Assembly (NCBI GenBank): GCA_965656605.1
Contig: CBFHLC010000008.1
Span: 1 to 60,980 of the forward strand
Length of the DNA stretch: 60,980 nt
Source of the DNA: Litorivicinus sp965656605
GTDB lineage: Bacteria > Pseudomonadota > Gammaproteobacteria > Pseudomonadales > Litorivicinaceae
Reading direction: 5' to 3'
The notes beneath the pieces are model-generated. The model was not told the origin of the DNA. It searched no databases and worked only from the letters and a program-made list of their open reading frames with translations. This document shows positions 17,851 to 26,481 of the stretch, in pieces; positions within the stretch are counted from its first letter, which is position 1; each line of letters begins with the position of its first letter. The translations under genes were made by a program, and so were the position numbers.

Positions 17851-17878
17851 GGCTTGTACTAACAGCCTAGTACAAGCC
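17851..17878. terminator. Perfect 11-bp inverted repeat between convergent genes
   Basis: Arms GGCTTGTACTA (17851-17861) and TAGTACAAGCC (17868-17878) pair without mismatch around a 6-nt loop. It sits between the convergent rhodanese and moeB-like genes and ends 17 nt from the latter's stop. No T-tract follows on either strand, so a bidirectional transcript-end or RNA-stabilising hairpin is more likely than a textbook intrinsic terminator. Confidence 0.55.
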
Positions 17879-17895
17879 TGCTCCAGCGCCAGTTT

Positions 17896-18621
17896 CTAAG
17901 CGCAACGGCAGTCTGAACGTTTGCGACTGCCCAGCTCCATGCACTCCAACAGCACCCCATCCCAGCGGCGAATGCGGCCTGCGGGCAGTGGGGCAAGCCC
18001 CCCCAGATAGGCCAACGCCCATTGGCTTTGAGTGGTGGACACCTGCGCCACGACAGGACCCAGAACACCTGAAGCCTCGCAGCTGTGACCAGGGTCTTTT
18101 TGTTGACCGAAGATGCAGTGGTAACAAGGCTGGTCGATCTGAGTCGGATCAAAGGCGGCCACTTGGCCGGACAACGCAATGGCGGATCCATAAATCCACG
18201 GAACGCCCTGATCGGTTGAGGCGGCGCTCAAGTCCATTCGAATATCCCAGCGATCCGAAGCATCAATCCACAGATCAAAATCGCCTCCGTGCCGTCGCAG
18301 CCAAGCGCCATCAATCACAATCGGCAATCCCTGAACCTGCGTGAACTCCGCCAGATCCTGAGCCAGAACCTGCGCCTTGGACTGCCCCAACGCGCTCGTC
18401 GCAAAAGCCTGCCGATGTAGGTTAGAGCGTTCGACGACATCCGGATCTGCCAACGTCAGGTGCCCCACTCCCGCACGCGCCAAAAAGTGTGCCGTCCATG
18501 AACCTAGCCCGCCGCAGCCGACAATTAACACCCGCTTATCGGCCACTGCCAGCTGTGCCTCGACTCCCCACTGGGGCAATAGAATTTGGCGTGCAAATCG
18601 ATCCAGCATCAGATCATCCAT
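17896..18621 (-). CDS. moeB: MoeB/ThiF-family ubiquitin-like protein activating enzyme
   Basis: E1-like enzymes of this family adenylate the C-terminal glycine of a small sulfur carrier such as MoaD or ThiS. The 241-residue protein has the nucleotide loop GCGGLGS at 35-41, RSNLHRQ, and the first zinc pair CYHC with CEASGVLGPVVAQV. The second zinc pair, normally CxxC, is reduced to the C-terminal SDCRCA (CxC). The start at 18621 is preceded by GGAGG 8 nt upstream and gives an 8-nt overlap with prmC; the longer frame to 18951 is antisense-like sequence within prmC. Position after prmC matches Pseudomonas moeB. MoaD or ThiS as partner cannot be decided here. Confidence 0.85.
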   Translation of the reverse strand: MDDLMLDRFARQILLPQWGVEAQLAVADKRVLIVGCGGLGSWTAHFLARAGVGHLTLADPDVVERSNLHRQAFATSALGQSKAQVLAQDLAEFTQVQGLPIVIDGAWLRRHGGDFDLWIDASDRWDIRMDLSAASTDQGVPWIYGSAIALSGQVAAFDPTQIDQPCYHCIFGQQKDPGHSCEASGVLGPVVAQVSTTQSQWALAYLGGLAPLPAGRIRRWDGVLLECMELGSRKRSDCRCA

Positions 18622-19411
18622 GCCACTGTCCTCCGGTAATACGTGGGTGACCGAGTAAATCCTCGAGCGACTGAACGGCCTGAAAACCGAGGCGGCGTAA
18701 CTGGTCTTGAACCGCATCCGCCTGCTGGTAGCCGTGCTCCATCCAACACCAGCCACCGGGCTTGAGCACCCGACTGGCCTGCTGGCTGATGATCTGCAAA
18801 TCCGACAGGCCTTGTTGGGCGGCCACCAAGGCCGAGCGCGGCTCGCGACACACGCCATCGCCCTCCAATTCAGGCTCGCCGGCATCAATGTAGGGTGGAT
18901 TAGAAATAACGTTTGCCACGCTGCCCGGAGCGATGCAGCGGGCCCAATCACTACGAATCAAACTGACCCGAGGGGGCAAGTTGCGACGGGCGTAGCTGAG
19001 CGCCATCAGTGAGCGTTCGATGGCGATCACTGACAGGTGCGGCTGGTCGGCCAACCAACGGGCAATCGCACCGCTGCCACACCCCAGATCCAGTGTGGCT
19101 CCGGGGCTTAGCTGAATTTGTGTGAGGGTTTCTGTATCCGGGCGCGGCACTAAAACACCGGGGCCAACCGCCAACGAATAGTCCAAAAAGTCAGCGTTAC
19201 CACGGATGACTGCTAGTGATTCACCGGCCATGCGACGGGCCAGCCAAGACTCGAATTGCTCTGGGGCTAGGAGAGGCTGTTCCGGGCGCATCATCCATTC
19301 GATGCGATCCAAAGATTGCGACTGAAGGACCAAGGCGATCGCCTCGGCACGGGGAGCCGCTAAGTGCTCAAGTGCGCGGGCCGCCTGATCGACGGCCTGT
19401 TGGAGCGTCAT
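18614..19411 (-). CDS. prmC: Release factor glutamine methyltransferase PrmC
   Basis: PrmC methylates the Gln of the GGQ motif in class I release factors. The 265-residue protein has an N-terminal helical domain, the S-adenosylmethionine loop DLGCGSGAIA and the catalytic NPPY in VISNPPYIDAGEP. It overlaps its substrate gene prfA by 4 nt, an arrangement conserved in many bacteria. Length is a little short of the usual 275-280 but all motifs are present. Confidence 0.95.
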   Translation of the reverse strand: MTLQQAVDQAARALEHLAAPRAEAIALVLQSQSLDRIEWMMRPEQPLLAPEQFESWLARRMAGESLAVIRGNADFLDYSLAVGPGVLVPRPDTETLTQIQLSPGATLDLGCGSGAIARWLADQPHLSVIAIERSLMALSYARRNLPPRVSLIRSDWARCIAPGSVANVISNPPYIDAGEPELEGDGVCREPRSALVAAQQGLSDLQIISQQASRVLKPGGWCWMEHGYQQADAVQDQLRRLGFQAVQSLEDLLGHPRITGGQWHG

Positions 19412-20490
19412 GAGCTTAGGTTAGCGAGCTGCTCAGCCTGATATTCACTCAACAGCGGATCGAGTAACGGATTCAGGTCCCCCTCCATCACCTCGGGTAG
19501 TTTGTACAAGGTCACATTGACGCGATGGTCGGTGACACGGCCCTGGGGATAGTTGTAGGTGCGAATTCGCTCAGAGCGATCGCCCGACCCCACCAAGGAT
19601 TTACGCGCCGAGGCCTGCTCTTCATGAGCGGCGTCCTTGGCCGCCTGATTCAGTCGAGACTGCAGCATGGACAAGGCCTTGGCTTTGTTTTTGTGCTGGC
19701 TACGCTCGTCTTGGCATTCAACCACCACCCCAGTGGGCAGGTGAGTAATTCGAATCGCCGAGTCGGTGGTGTTGACGTGCTGACCACCCGCGCCAGAGGA
19801 GCGGAAGGTATCGATGCGCAGCTCTTCCTTTTTAAAAGCCACTTCACTGACCTCGCCGGCATCGGGCAATACCGCCACGGTGCAAGCCGAGGTATGAATG
19901 CGGCCCTGGCTCTCGGTGGCGGGTACACGCTGAACACGATGGGCGCCGGATTCAAATTTCAGACGACTGAACACATCCTGACCCGAGATTTTCATGACCA
20001 CTTCCCGGTAGCCGCCCATCTCGCCGACCGAAGCGCTCATCACTTGGGTTTTCCAGCGCTGGGTCTCGGCGTAGCGGGTGTACATTCGGAACAAATCCCC
20101 GGCAAATAACGCAGCCTCGTCCCCACCAGTGCCCGCTCGCACCTCGACGTACACGTCTTTGTCGTCGTCCGGATCTTTGGGCAACAGCGCCATAGTCAGC
20201 TGCTCTTCCAGACTCGCCACTTGCGCCTGCAAGTCCGGCAGCTCTTCTTTTGCCATGGCGCGCAGATCCGCGTCACTGTCCTCAAGCCATTCTTTTGCTT
20301 GATTCAAATCATCCAGAGCACTGCGCCAGGCCGTGTACAAGTTCGCGGGGTTCTCCAGCTCGCTGTATTCACGCCCCAAGTCGGCAAAGGCCTTTTGATC
20401 GCCAATTACGTCGGGATCAGACATTAACGCCTGAACCTCTTCAAAACGGTCTAGCAGTTGTTCTAATCGGCGTTCAATTCCGGGATTCAA
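19408..20490 (-). CDS. prfA: Peptide chain release factor 1
   Basis: RF1 ends translation at UAA and UAG. The 360 residues carry the codon-reading tripeptide PAT in RVPATESQGRIHTS and the catalytic GGQ in GAGGQHVNTTDSA, the target of PrmC methylation encoded by the next gene. The PAT tripeptide distinguishes it from RF2 (SPF). It overlaps hemA by 4 nt upstream. Length and motifs are exactly typical. Confidence 0.97.
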   Translation of the reverse strand: MNPGIERRLEQLLDRFEEVQALMSDPDVIGDQKAFADLGREYSELENPANLYTAWRSALDDLNQAKEWLEDSDADLRAMAKEELPDLQAQVASLEEQLTMALLPKDPDDDKDVYVEVRAGTGGDEAALFAGDLFRMYTRYAETQRWKTQVMSASVGEMGGYREVVMKISGQDVFSRLKFESGAHRVQRVPATESQGRIHTSACTVAVLPDAGEVSEVAFKKEELRIDTFRSSGAGGQHVNTTDSAIRITHLPTGVVVECQDERSQHKNKAKALSMLQSRLNQAAKDAAHEEQASARKSLVGSGDRSERIRTYNYPQGRVTDHRVNVTLYKLPEVMEGDLNPLLDPLLSEYQAEQLANLSS

Positions 20491-21737
20491 GAGTCGTCCT
20501 TGTTGAGTCCCAACACCCGCAGGGCAACCTCAAGTTGCTCTGGATGTGTGGCGACGTTACGCAACCCTTTGGAGGGCTCGTGCAATAGTTTTTGAGAGAG
20601 CTCGTGAGCCAGTCGCGCCATAACAACCTCGGCCGCCTCGCCCTTGCGGACTCGGGCCAAAGCCTTGGTCAGTGCCTGTTCCGCCTGAGCCTGACCACGC
20701 AGACGCAAAGCAGTAACGTGATCGCCCACTGCGCGGACGGCTTGGTCCTTGGCCAGGCTTTCGAGCTCGGCATCAATAATCAGTTCGGCCCGCTCGCCTT
20801 CTTTGGCGCGCAGGGCTCGTCCTTTGTCGATGACCTCACGCAAATCATCAACGCTGTACAAATAGGCATCGGCCAGCTCGTCGACCTCGGGTTCGACGTC
20901 CCGAGGAACCGCCACATCAACGATCAAGATGGGGCGGCGACGCTTTTTCAACGCCCGCTCAACCATCCCTTTGCCGACCAAGGGCAGAGGCGCCGCGGTT
21001 GAACAAATCAGTATGTCCGCCTGTTCCAGCGCATCACCCAGTTGGGACAAGGCCATGGCCCGGCCGTCCAACTCGGCAGCCAGCTCCTCGGCTTTAGCCA
21101 GACCGCGATTCACCACAGTTAATGACTGGACGTTACGCTGTTTTAAATGCCGCCCTACCAAAGCGCAGGTCTCGCCAGCACCCAGCAGGACCGCATGGCA
21201 ATCGCTGATGGGGTCAAACACCTGCTCGGCCAGTCGTACTGCCGCAAACGCTACGCTGACCGGCTCTTTGCCGATATCGGTTTGGGTACGCACACGCTTG
21301 GCCGCGCCAAAAATAGACTGGAAGGTTTGATTTAAATTCGAGCCTACGGCACCCGCAGATTTGGCCTGAGCCAAGGCAGTTTTGAGCTGACCAAAGATTT
21401 GTGGCTCGCCCAATACCAAGCTGTCTAAGCCCGCCGCAACACGCATTAGGTGTCGTGCCGCATCCTGATCTCGATAGCAGTAAACATGCTGGGCCACTCG
21501 CTCTGGATCAAGCTGAGTACGTCGTGCAATCCAATCGAGCATCGCGGTTTGACAGGCCTGACCACTCAACACCACTTCCGTTCGATTGCAGGTACTCAGA
21601 ATCAGCGACTCATCAGCCCCAGTTTCGGCCTTAATGCGGGCCAATTCCGCTGGCAGCTCAGCCTCAGCGACAGCCAAGCGCTCGCGCAACGCCACGGGCG
21701 CTGTATCATGGTTAAGTCCAATCGCGAGCAAAGTCAC
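20487..21737 (-). CDS. hemA: Glutamyl-tRNA reductase
   Basis: HemA reduces Glu-tRNA(Glu) to glutamate-1-semialdehyde, the first committed step of C5 haem synthesis. With the GTG start at 21737 the protein is 416 residues and begins TLLAIGLNHDTAP after the initiator, as in the family. The catalytic cysteine is Cys50 in STCNRTEV, and the NADPH domain contains VLLGAGETCALVG. The open frame continues to 21917, but that extension runs into the divergent lipoprotein gene and has no family counterpart. It heads the hemA-prfA-prmC-moeB operon; haem is finished by hemH in the same window. Confidence 0.95.
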   Translation of the reverse strand: MTLLAIGLNHDTAPVALRERLAVAEAELPAELARIKAETGADESLILSTCNRTEVVLSGQACQTAMLDWIARRTQLDPERVAQHVYCYRDQDAARHLMRVAAGLDSLVLGEPQIFGQLKTALAQAKSAGAVGSNLNQTFQSIFGAAKRVRTQTDIGKEPVSVAFAAVRLAEQVFDPISDCHAVLLGAGETCALVGRHLKQRNVQSLTVVNRGLAKAEELAAELDGRAMALSQLGDALEQADILICSTAAPLPLVGKGMVERALKKRRRPILIVDVAVPRDVEPEVDELADAYLYSVDDLREVIDKGRALRAKEGERAELIIDAELESLAKDQAVRAVGDHVTALRLRGQAQAEQALTKALARVRKGEAAEVVMARLAHELSQKLLHEPSKGLRNVATHPEQLEVALRVLGLNKDDS

Positions 21738-21820
21738 AAAAAATGCGTCTCGTTCAAAATCTGTTGGATCATATTCTATCACTGCTGGAGCGGAATCGCA
21801 GTGGCTGGCATAGTGCCGAC

Positions 21821-23485
21821 ATGAGATGGCTATTAATTGCGGTTCTAGCAACCGGCTGCGCGCACCAAGGCGCCGTGACACAACCCGGGCCAGCCCAGCC
21901 GGACACCCGCATCGCAACGCCCCTGCCCGTAGGCTCGTTAGCTGACTTATTAACAGCCGAAGTGGCGATTAAGCGCGGCGATGCCGCGACCGCATACGCC
22001 AATTTAGCTAGGCAGGTTGAACAGACCGGCGACGAGGCCGTGGCGCTGCGTGCTGCGCGGGTCGCCACCCAAATTGATGCGAAAACCGCCCTTGCAGCGG
22101 CCGAGGCACTGGCACAAATCAGCCAAGGCTTTGAGGCACGCGCTCTGCTGGCGCGGGCTTTGCTGGTCAATCAACAGATCGAACGAGCGGTCATCGAGCT
22201 ACGAGCCGCGTCTGAGATGCAACCCGATCAAGTGCTCGGATTTCTGCCGCGACTGCTGCAAGGCCAGCCGGAGTGGTCTGCGCAATTGGCCGAACAGCTG
22301 GCGACTCCCACCCCTAGAAGCTTGGCGCTTGGCGTGCCTTTGCTGTACGCCACTGAAGCGGCCTATGGCGCTGAGCGGGCACTGCCCATCGCAAAACGCC
22401 TGACGCGTCAGCACCCCAAACGCCCTAGTCTGTTTGCCGAGGCCGCCCGAATAGCGCAACAAGCCGAGGGTTCAGACAGCGCCATTCAGATCCTGTCCGC
22501 AGGCATCAAGCAACATCCACAGGATCAAAGCCTGTTGCTGACACGCACCCAGCTGCAAGTCGCAACCCAGCACTATACCGACGCGATTAACGGATTTGCT
22601 CTACTGTCTCAGCTGGATCCAGACGAGACGAGCTACACTAGCAGTCAAGGCATGCTGGCGGTCGAAGTCGAGGACTTTGAGCGGGCTGAGCGCCTAGGGC
22701 AATCGCTGCTTGAGCAACCCGCCACTGAACGTTCAGGGCGACTGATTTTGGGGCTGGCGGCAACTGCCCAAAATAGCCTTGAGCGTGCTCGTCAATTGCT
22801 GAGCACCGAGCAAGGCGACAGGTTTTTACTGGCCAGGACACAGCTGGCGCAGGCCTATTTGGACAACCATCAGATAGAGCAACTTGAGACTTGGTTAAAT
22901 GAGGGGCGTCAGGTTCGACCCGATCAAGCGGTCACGCTGTATCTAACCCAAGCTGAGCTATACAGCGAAACAGGCCTCAAGGACCGCATTGTTGGCCTAC
23001 TCAGCACCGCGTTAAGCGAACACCCTGACAACTTTCGATTGCTGTATGCCCGAGCGCTGTATCGTGATTCAGGGGATACGCAGGACATCGTCGCTGATTT
23101 GAAGGCGGCACTGGCACTGGAGCCTGACAATGCCTCGGCGTTGAATGCACTGGGTTACACCTATGCGGACGCCAACATTGAGCTGGATACGGCACTGGAT
23201 TTAATCGGCCGCGCCTTGGCCATTCGCACCGATGATGCCGCAATACTGGACTCAATGGGGTGGGTTCACTATCGACTGGGCAACCTGCCCCAGGCGCTCA
23301 GCTGGCTGGAGCGGGCATTCGAGCAACTGCCCGATGCCGAAATCGGCGCCCACTTGGGTGAAGTACTATGGGTTGATCAGCAAAGCGCGCGTGCCCGCGA
23401 GATTCTGAGTCAGGCCCTAGAGATGGACCCCACCAACCCGGTGCTGCTCAAGACCCTCGAGCGTCTAGGCATCGAGTTGCCATGA
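21821..23485 (+). CDS. lbcA: TPR outer-membrane lipoprotein, LbcA-like
   Basis: The 554-residue protein starts with a lipoprotein signal: MRWLLIAVLATGC, with Cys13 in the lipobox. The rest is helical repeat, with clear TPR units toward the C-terminus, such as ALEPDNASALNALGYTYADA and AILDSMGWVHYRLGN. The place between hemA and lolB is that of Pseudomonas aeruginosa PA4667 (LbcA), the adaptor that delivers cell-wall hydrolases to the S41 protease CtpA. I infer the same general role. The ATG at 21821 is chosen because it begins the signal sequence; an upstream in-frame ATG at 21743 would hide it. The gene shares an 83-bp gap with divergent hemA and overlaps lolB by 4 nt. Confidence 0.8.
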   Translation: MRWLLIAVLATGCAHQGAVTQPGPAQPDTRIATPLPVGSLADLLTAEVAIKRGDAATAYANLARQVEQTGDEAVALRAARVATQIDAKTALAAAEALAQISQGFEARALLARALLVNQQIERAVIELRAASEMQPDQVLGFLPRLLQGQPEWSAQLAEQLATPTPRSLALGVPLLYATEAAYGAERALPIAKRLTRQHPKRPSLFAEAARIAQQAEGSDSAIQILSAGIKQHPQDQSLLLTRTQLQVATQHYTDAINGFALLSQLDPDETSYTSSQGMLAVEVEDFERAERLGQSLLEQPATERSGRLILGLAATAQNSLERARQLLSTEQGDRFLLARTQLAQAYLDNHQIEQLETWLNEGRQVRPDQAVTLYLTQAELYSETGLKDRIVGLLSTALSEHPDNFRLLYARALYRDSGDTQDIVADLKAALALEPDNASALNALGYTYADANIELDTALDLIGRALAIRTDDAAILDSMGWVHYRLGNLPQALSWLERAFEQLPDAEIGAHLGEVLWVDQQSARAREILSQALEMDPTNPVLLKTLERLGIELP

Positions 23486-23985
23486 AACTCTGGGTCATAC
23501 TGTTATCCGCTGCACTAGCTGGATGCATCAGCGCGCCCACTTCAGCACCGACCGGCAAGGCTGCCATTCAACAGCAGATCCAAGGCCGACTGAGCGTGAC
23601 CCAACCCAACCGGCGGGATACCGCAGGATTCGGATACCGCCGCATCGGCAGGGTGCAACAATGGGACTTCACCGGGCCTGCCGGTGGGCCACTGGGATCA
23701 CTCTTTATTGCCCCAGAATTAACCCGTTGGCAGCCCAGCAAAGGTGAGCCACTCAGCGCGCAGGATCCACAGGTGCTAGCGCAACAGGCATTGGGGATCA
23801 ATTTACCGCTGCAACACGCGGCAAAATGGTTGTCCGGCCAGGCCCCATCCAGCGACCAGCTGGATGGCTGGGAGCTGACCTATCGCAAGTGGGACGAGGA
23901 AATGCGCCCCAAAATTTTAGACATTTCAAAGGACGGCATCCGCGTGCGGGTGGCGATCAAACAATGGCTGTACACCCCAAATTAA
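23482..23985 (+). CDS. lolB: Outer-membrane lipoprotein insertion protein LolB
   Basis: LolB is the outer-membrane receptor that accepts lipoproteins from LolA and inserts them. The 167 residues start with a lipoprotein signal ending at Cys15 (LSAALAGC). The mature part is beta-rich, with GRLSVTQPNR, WDFTGPAGGPLG and the GWELTYRKW segment near the C-terminus. It is slightly shorter than the enteric protein. It overlaps the upstream lipoprotein gene by 4 nt and ispE by 22 nt. The lolB-ispE-prs order is conserved in gammaproteobacteria and supports the call. Confidence 0.88.
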   Translation: MKLWVILLSAALAGCISAPTSAPTGKAAIQQQIQGRLSVTQPNRRDTAGFGYRRIGRVQQWDFTGPAGGPLGSLFIAPELTRWQPSKGEPLSAQDPQVLAQQALGINLPLQHAAKWLSGQAPSSDQLDGWELTYRKWDEEMRPKILDISKDGIRVRVAIKQWLYTPN

Positions 23986-24809
23986 GCCCATCTAGCCGGG
24001 CTGAATTCGACGTTCAGATAGAGGCACCGGCGAAAATCAACCACTTTTTGCACGTGCTCGGGCGACGCGAAGACGGCTACCACGATCTACAAACTGGCTT
24101 TCAATTTTTGAGCTGGGGCGACACGCTTCACTGGCGCGCCAGTGATGAGTTCCGAGTGACGGGGCTGGAAGGCGTAGCGATGACGGACAACCTGATCTGG
24201 CAGGCCGGACAAGCCTTGGCCACAGCAGGCGGTATACAGCCCCACGGCCACCTGCACATCGATAAACAAATTCCAGCAGGCGCGGGCCTAGGTGGCGGCA
24301 GCAGCAACGCGGCCAGCGCACTACTGCTGTTGCGCCAGCAATGGGGACTCAATGTGGATGACGTCACATTGCATCAGATTGGCACCCGATTAGGTGCAGA
24401 CGTTCCGATTTTCTTGCATGGACGCAGCGCCATCGGCACCGGCATCGGCGAGCAGCTGAGCGAGTTGGATTGGCCAGTCTGTCGAATCGATTTATTCATG
24501 CCTGCGGTTCATGTTCCTACTCGAAATATCTTTATGGACGAGGTGTTGACTCGTAACAGTGAGGCCATTAATATCCGCGCCGCTCTAGACGGTAACGGCC
24601 ACAATGATTGTGAACCGGTCTGTCGAAAGCAGTTTCCAGAAGTGGATGCGCTGTTTGTCAGCTTAGCTGACCGACAACCGAAACTTTCTGGCAGTGGTGG
24701 AACCGTTTTTGTCCTAGACGATAAATTCAGTTCATCCGAAATTGCAGCCTGTCAGGTACGACATTTGCAAACGAGGACAACAAACCACTCGTCAGCTATA
24801 CAAGACTGA
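23964..24809 (+). CDS. ispE: 4-diphosphocytidyl-2-C-methyl-D-erythritol kinase
   Basis: IspE phosphorylates CDP-methylerythritol in the MEP isoprenoid pathway. The 281 residues have the substrate segment EAPAKINHFLHVLGRREDGYH and the GHMP-kinase ATP loop PAGAGLGGGSSNAASA. The C-terminal glycine loop is KLSGSGGTVFVL. The start at 23964 is within lolB; the frame open from 23826 reads only antisense-type sequence. A tRNA-Gln gene follows 19 bp after the stop, so the two may share a transcript. Confidence 0.94.
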   Translation: MAVHPKLSPSSRAEFDVQIEAPAKINHFLHVLGRREDGYHDLQTGFQFLSWGDTLHWRASDEFRVTGLEGVAMTDNLIWQAGQALATAGGIQPHGHLHIDKQIPAGAGLGGGSSNAASALLLLRQQWGLNVDDVTLHQIGTRLGADVPIFLHGRSAIGTGIGEQLSELDWPVCRIDLFMPAVHVPTRNIFMDEVLTRNSEAINIRAALDGNGHNDCEPVCRKQFPEVDALFVSLADRQPKLSGSGGTVFVLDDKFSSSEIAACQVRHLQTRTTNHSSAIQD

Positions 24810-24828
24810 CGTAAACTTCGCACTCAAC

Positions 24829-24904
24829 TGGGGTGTGGCCAAGTGGTTAAGGCACCGGTTTTTGGTATCGGCATTCGAAGGTTCGAATCCTTCCACCCCA
24901 GCCA
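24829..24904 (+). tRNA. tRNA-Gln (TTG anticodon)
   Basis: A 76-nt cloverleaf with encoded CCA. The acceptor arms TGGGGTG and CACCCCA pair. The anticodon stem CCGGT/ATCGG holds the loop TTTTGGT, giving anticodon TTG, and the T arm contains GGTTCGAATCC. It follows ispE and is closed by a strong terminator. The prs gene follows downstream, as in Pseudomonas. Confidence 0.96.
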
Positions 24905-24910
24905 AATTTA

Positions 24911-24937
24911 AAAAAGGACCTCACGGTCCTTTTTTTG
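24911..24937. terminator. Bidirectional intrinsic terminator
   Basis: AAAAAGGACC, a 4-nt loop TCAC, then GGTCC and a seven-T run form a textbook hairpin. The A-run on one side and the T-run on the other allow it to work for both tRNA-Gln on the plus strand and the VOC gene on the minus strand, whose stop is about 10 nt away. Confidence 0.92.
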
Positions 24938-24947
24938 TGCCTAAAAA

Positions 24948-25334
24948 TCAGAGCGTGCGGCCTACCAGATCCCAAAGGTTTCCGTACAGATCCCGAAACA
25001 CGACCACTTTTCCGTAGTCCTCGCTGCGCGGCTCTTCAATAAAGTCGACGCCCATCTCGGAATACCGCTGATAATCGCCATCAAAATCCTGGGTATCCAG
25101 AAACAAGAAAACACGTCCGCCGGTTTGCCGACCCACCGCCGCTTGTTGCTCGGCATTTTTTGCCTTAGCCAACAGCAAGGCACAGCCGCCGGCCGAAGGA
25201 CGCACCACCACCCAGCGCTTGCCACCACCCATATCGGTATCTTCGACCAAATCAAAGCCCAGTGTGCCGACGTAATAATCTAATGCTTCGTCGTAGTCCG
25301 ACACCAACAACGCAATTTTTGACAAGGACTGCAT
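24948..25334 (-). CDS. VOC (glyoxalase/dioxygenase-fold) family protein
   Basis: A 128-residue single-unit vicinal-oxygen-chelate protein. The first beta-alpha-beta repeat is SKIALLVSDYDEALDYYVGTL, and the second ends with VVVFRDLYGNLWDLVG, whose Asp and Asn/Trp positions are typical of the lactoylglutathione-lyase-like group. Such proteins include glyoxalases, antibiotic-resistance proteins and dioxygenases, and the substrate cannot be told. It is encoded opposite to ispE and prs as a single gene between the tRNA-Gln terminator and the prs promoter region, and looks like a late insertion into the otherwise conserved ispE-tRNA-prs block. Confidence 0.85.
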   Translation of the reverse strand: MQSLSKIALLVSDYDEALDYYVGTLGFDLVEDTDMGGGKRWVVVRPSAGGCALLLAKAKNAEQQAAVGRQTGGRVFLFLDTQDFDGDYQRYSEMGVDFIEEPRSEDYGKVVVFRDLYGNLWDLVGRTL

Positions 25335-25414
25335 GTCAACTCTCCTAATAACAGTGCCTCTAAACTACCACTAACCGCCCCTTCAACGTTGCGATTTAGC
25401 GCCGGTTTTTCCTA

Positions 25415-25443
25415 GTGATTTTTCAATCAAACCCGCGTAATAT
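25415..25443 (+). promoter_or_regulatory. Candidate prs promoter
   Basis: A TAATAT -10 box (25438-25443) has a weak -35 (TGATTT at 25416-25421) 16 nt upstream. It lies in the 144-bp gap between the divergent VOC gene and prs, followed by a clear AAAGGAG before the prs start. The -35 match is poor. Confidence 0.4.
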
Positions 25444-25478
25444 TCGCGCCCTCGGAATCGCGTCCAAAGGAGACGGAC

Positions 25479-26423
25479 ATGGCTCAAATGATGTTGTTTT
25501 CAGGCAATGCAAACCCCCAACTGGCGGGCGACATTGCTGGATATCTCGGAATCCCGCTGGGACAAGCCGAAGTCGGTAAGTTCAGCGACGGCGAAATCGC
25601 CGTAGATATCGCAGAAAACGTACGAGGCAAGGACGTCTTTATCATCCAGCCGACCTGCAGCCCAACCAACGACAACCTGATGGAGTTGGTGGTACTAACC
25701 GACGCTCTGCGCCGCGCCAGCGCCAGCCGCATTACTGCGGTGGTGCCGTACTTTGGATACGCCCGTCAGGATCGTCGTCCTCGCAGTGCACGTGTGCCGA
25801 TTACCGCCAAGGTGGTCGCTGACATGATGGTCAGTGTAGGCGTTGACCGCGTTTTAACGGTTGACCTGCATGCGGACCAGATTCAGGGCTTCTTCGATGT
25901 CGCGGTGGACAACATCTATGCCACTCCGGTGTTGCTAGACGACATCCAAAAAAGTCGTTACGAAGACTTGATCGTGGTATCCCCAGACATCGGCGGTGTC
26001 GTTCGCGCCCGTGCAATTGCCAAACAATTGGACGATGCCGACCTGGCGATCATTGATAAACGTCGCCCCAAAGCCAACCAGGCCGAGGTGATGAACATCA
26101 TCGGTGACGTCGAAGGCAAAACCTGCATCATCGTTGACGATATCGTTGATACCGCCGGCACTCTTTGCAACGCTGCCAAAGCACTCAAAGAAAAAGGCGC
26201 TAAAAAGGTCGTGGCCTATTGCACCCACCCGGTACTTAGCGGGCGCGCATTAGAGAACATCACCAGCAGTGAGCTTGACGAAATGGTCGTCACTGATACT
26301 ATCCCGCTCCGGTCAGAATTGGCTGAATGCGGGCGCTTGCGAGTGATCAGCGTCTCAGAATTGATTGGCGAGGCCATGCGCCGCGTCAGCAACGAAGAAT
26401 CCATTAGCGCTATGTTTCGCTAG
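25479..26423 (+). CDS. prs: Ribose-phosphate pyrophosphokinase (PRPP synthase)
   Basis: Prs makes PRPP from ribose-5-phosphate and ATP for nucleotide, His, Trp and NAD synthesis. The 314 residues contain the ATP-binding YFGYARQDRR, the metal site DLHADQIQGFFD and the PRPP-binding loop IIVDDIVDTAGTL. An AAAGGAG stands before the ATG. It is followed by a GC-rich hairpin and then by rplY. The ribokinase encoded at the other end of the window could feed it ribose-5-phosphate. Confidence 0.97.
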   Translation: MAQMMLFSGNANPQLAGDIAGYLGIPLGQAEVGKFSDGEIAVDIAENVRGKDVFIIQPTCSPTNDNLMELVVLTDALRRASASRITAVVPYFGYARQDRRPRSARVPITAKVVADMMVSVGVDRVLTVDLHADQIQGFFDVAVDNIYATPVLLDDIQKSRYEDLIVVSPDIGGVVRARAIAKQLDDADLAIIDKRRPKANQAEVMNIIGDVEGKTCIIVDDIVDTAGTLCNAAKALKEKGAKKVVAYCTHPVLSGRALENITSSELDEMVVTDTIPLRSELAECGRLRVISVSELIGEAMRRVSNEESISAMFR

Positions 26424-26434
26424 GGATAACACTT

Positions 26435-26460
26435 AAGGGGCTGGTCGAGGCCCCTTTATC
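26435..26460 (+). terminator. Hairpin between prs and rplY
   Basis: AAGGGGC (26435-26441) and GCCCCTT (26450-26456) pair perfectly around an 8-nt loop, followed by only a short TTT then ATC. It may terminate or attenuate between prs and rplY, but the T-tract is weak. Confidence 0.6.
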
Positions 26461-26481
26461 ATTACTATTGGAGTACTCAAC

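Noticed and set aside
18622..18951. N-terminal extension of the MoeB-like protein to 351 residues
   Set aside because: The added part overlaps prmC, is Arg/Ser/Trp-rich shadow sequence, and a strong GGAGG marks the ATG at 18621.
19525..20109. 194-codon open frame antisense to prfA
   Set aside because: It covers the GGQ region of RF1 in reverse, with no start signal and no recognisable fold.
21738..21917. N-terminal extension of HemA to 476 residues
   Set aside because: It overlaps the signal sequence of the divergent lipoprotein, and the family begins at the GTG at 21737.
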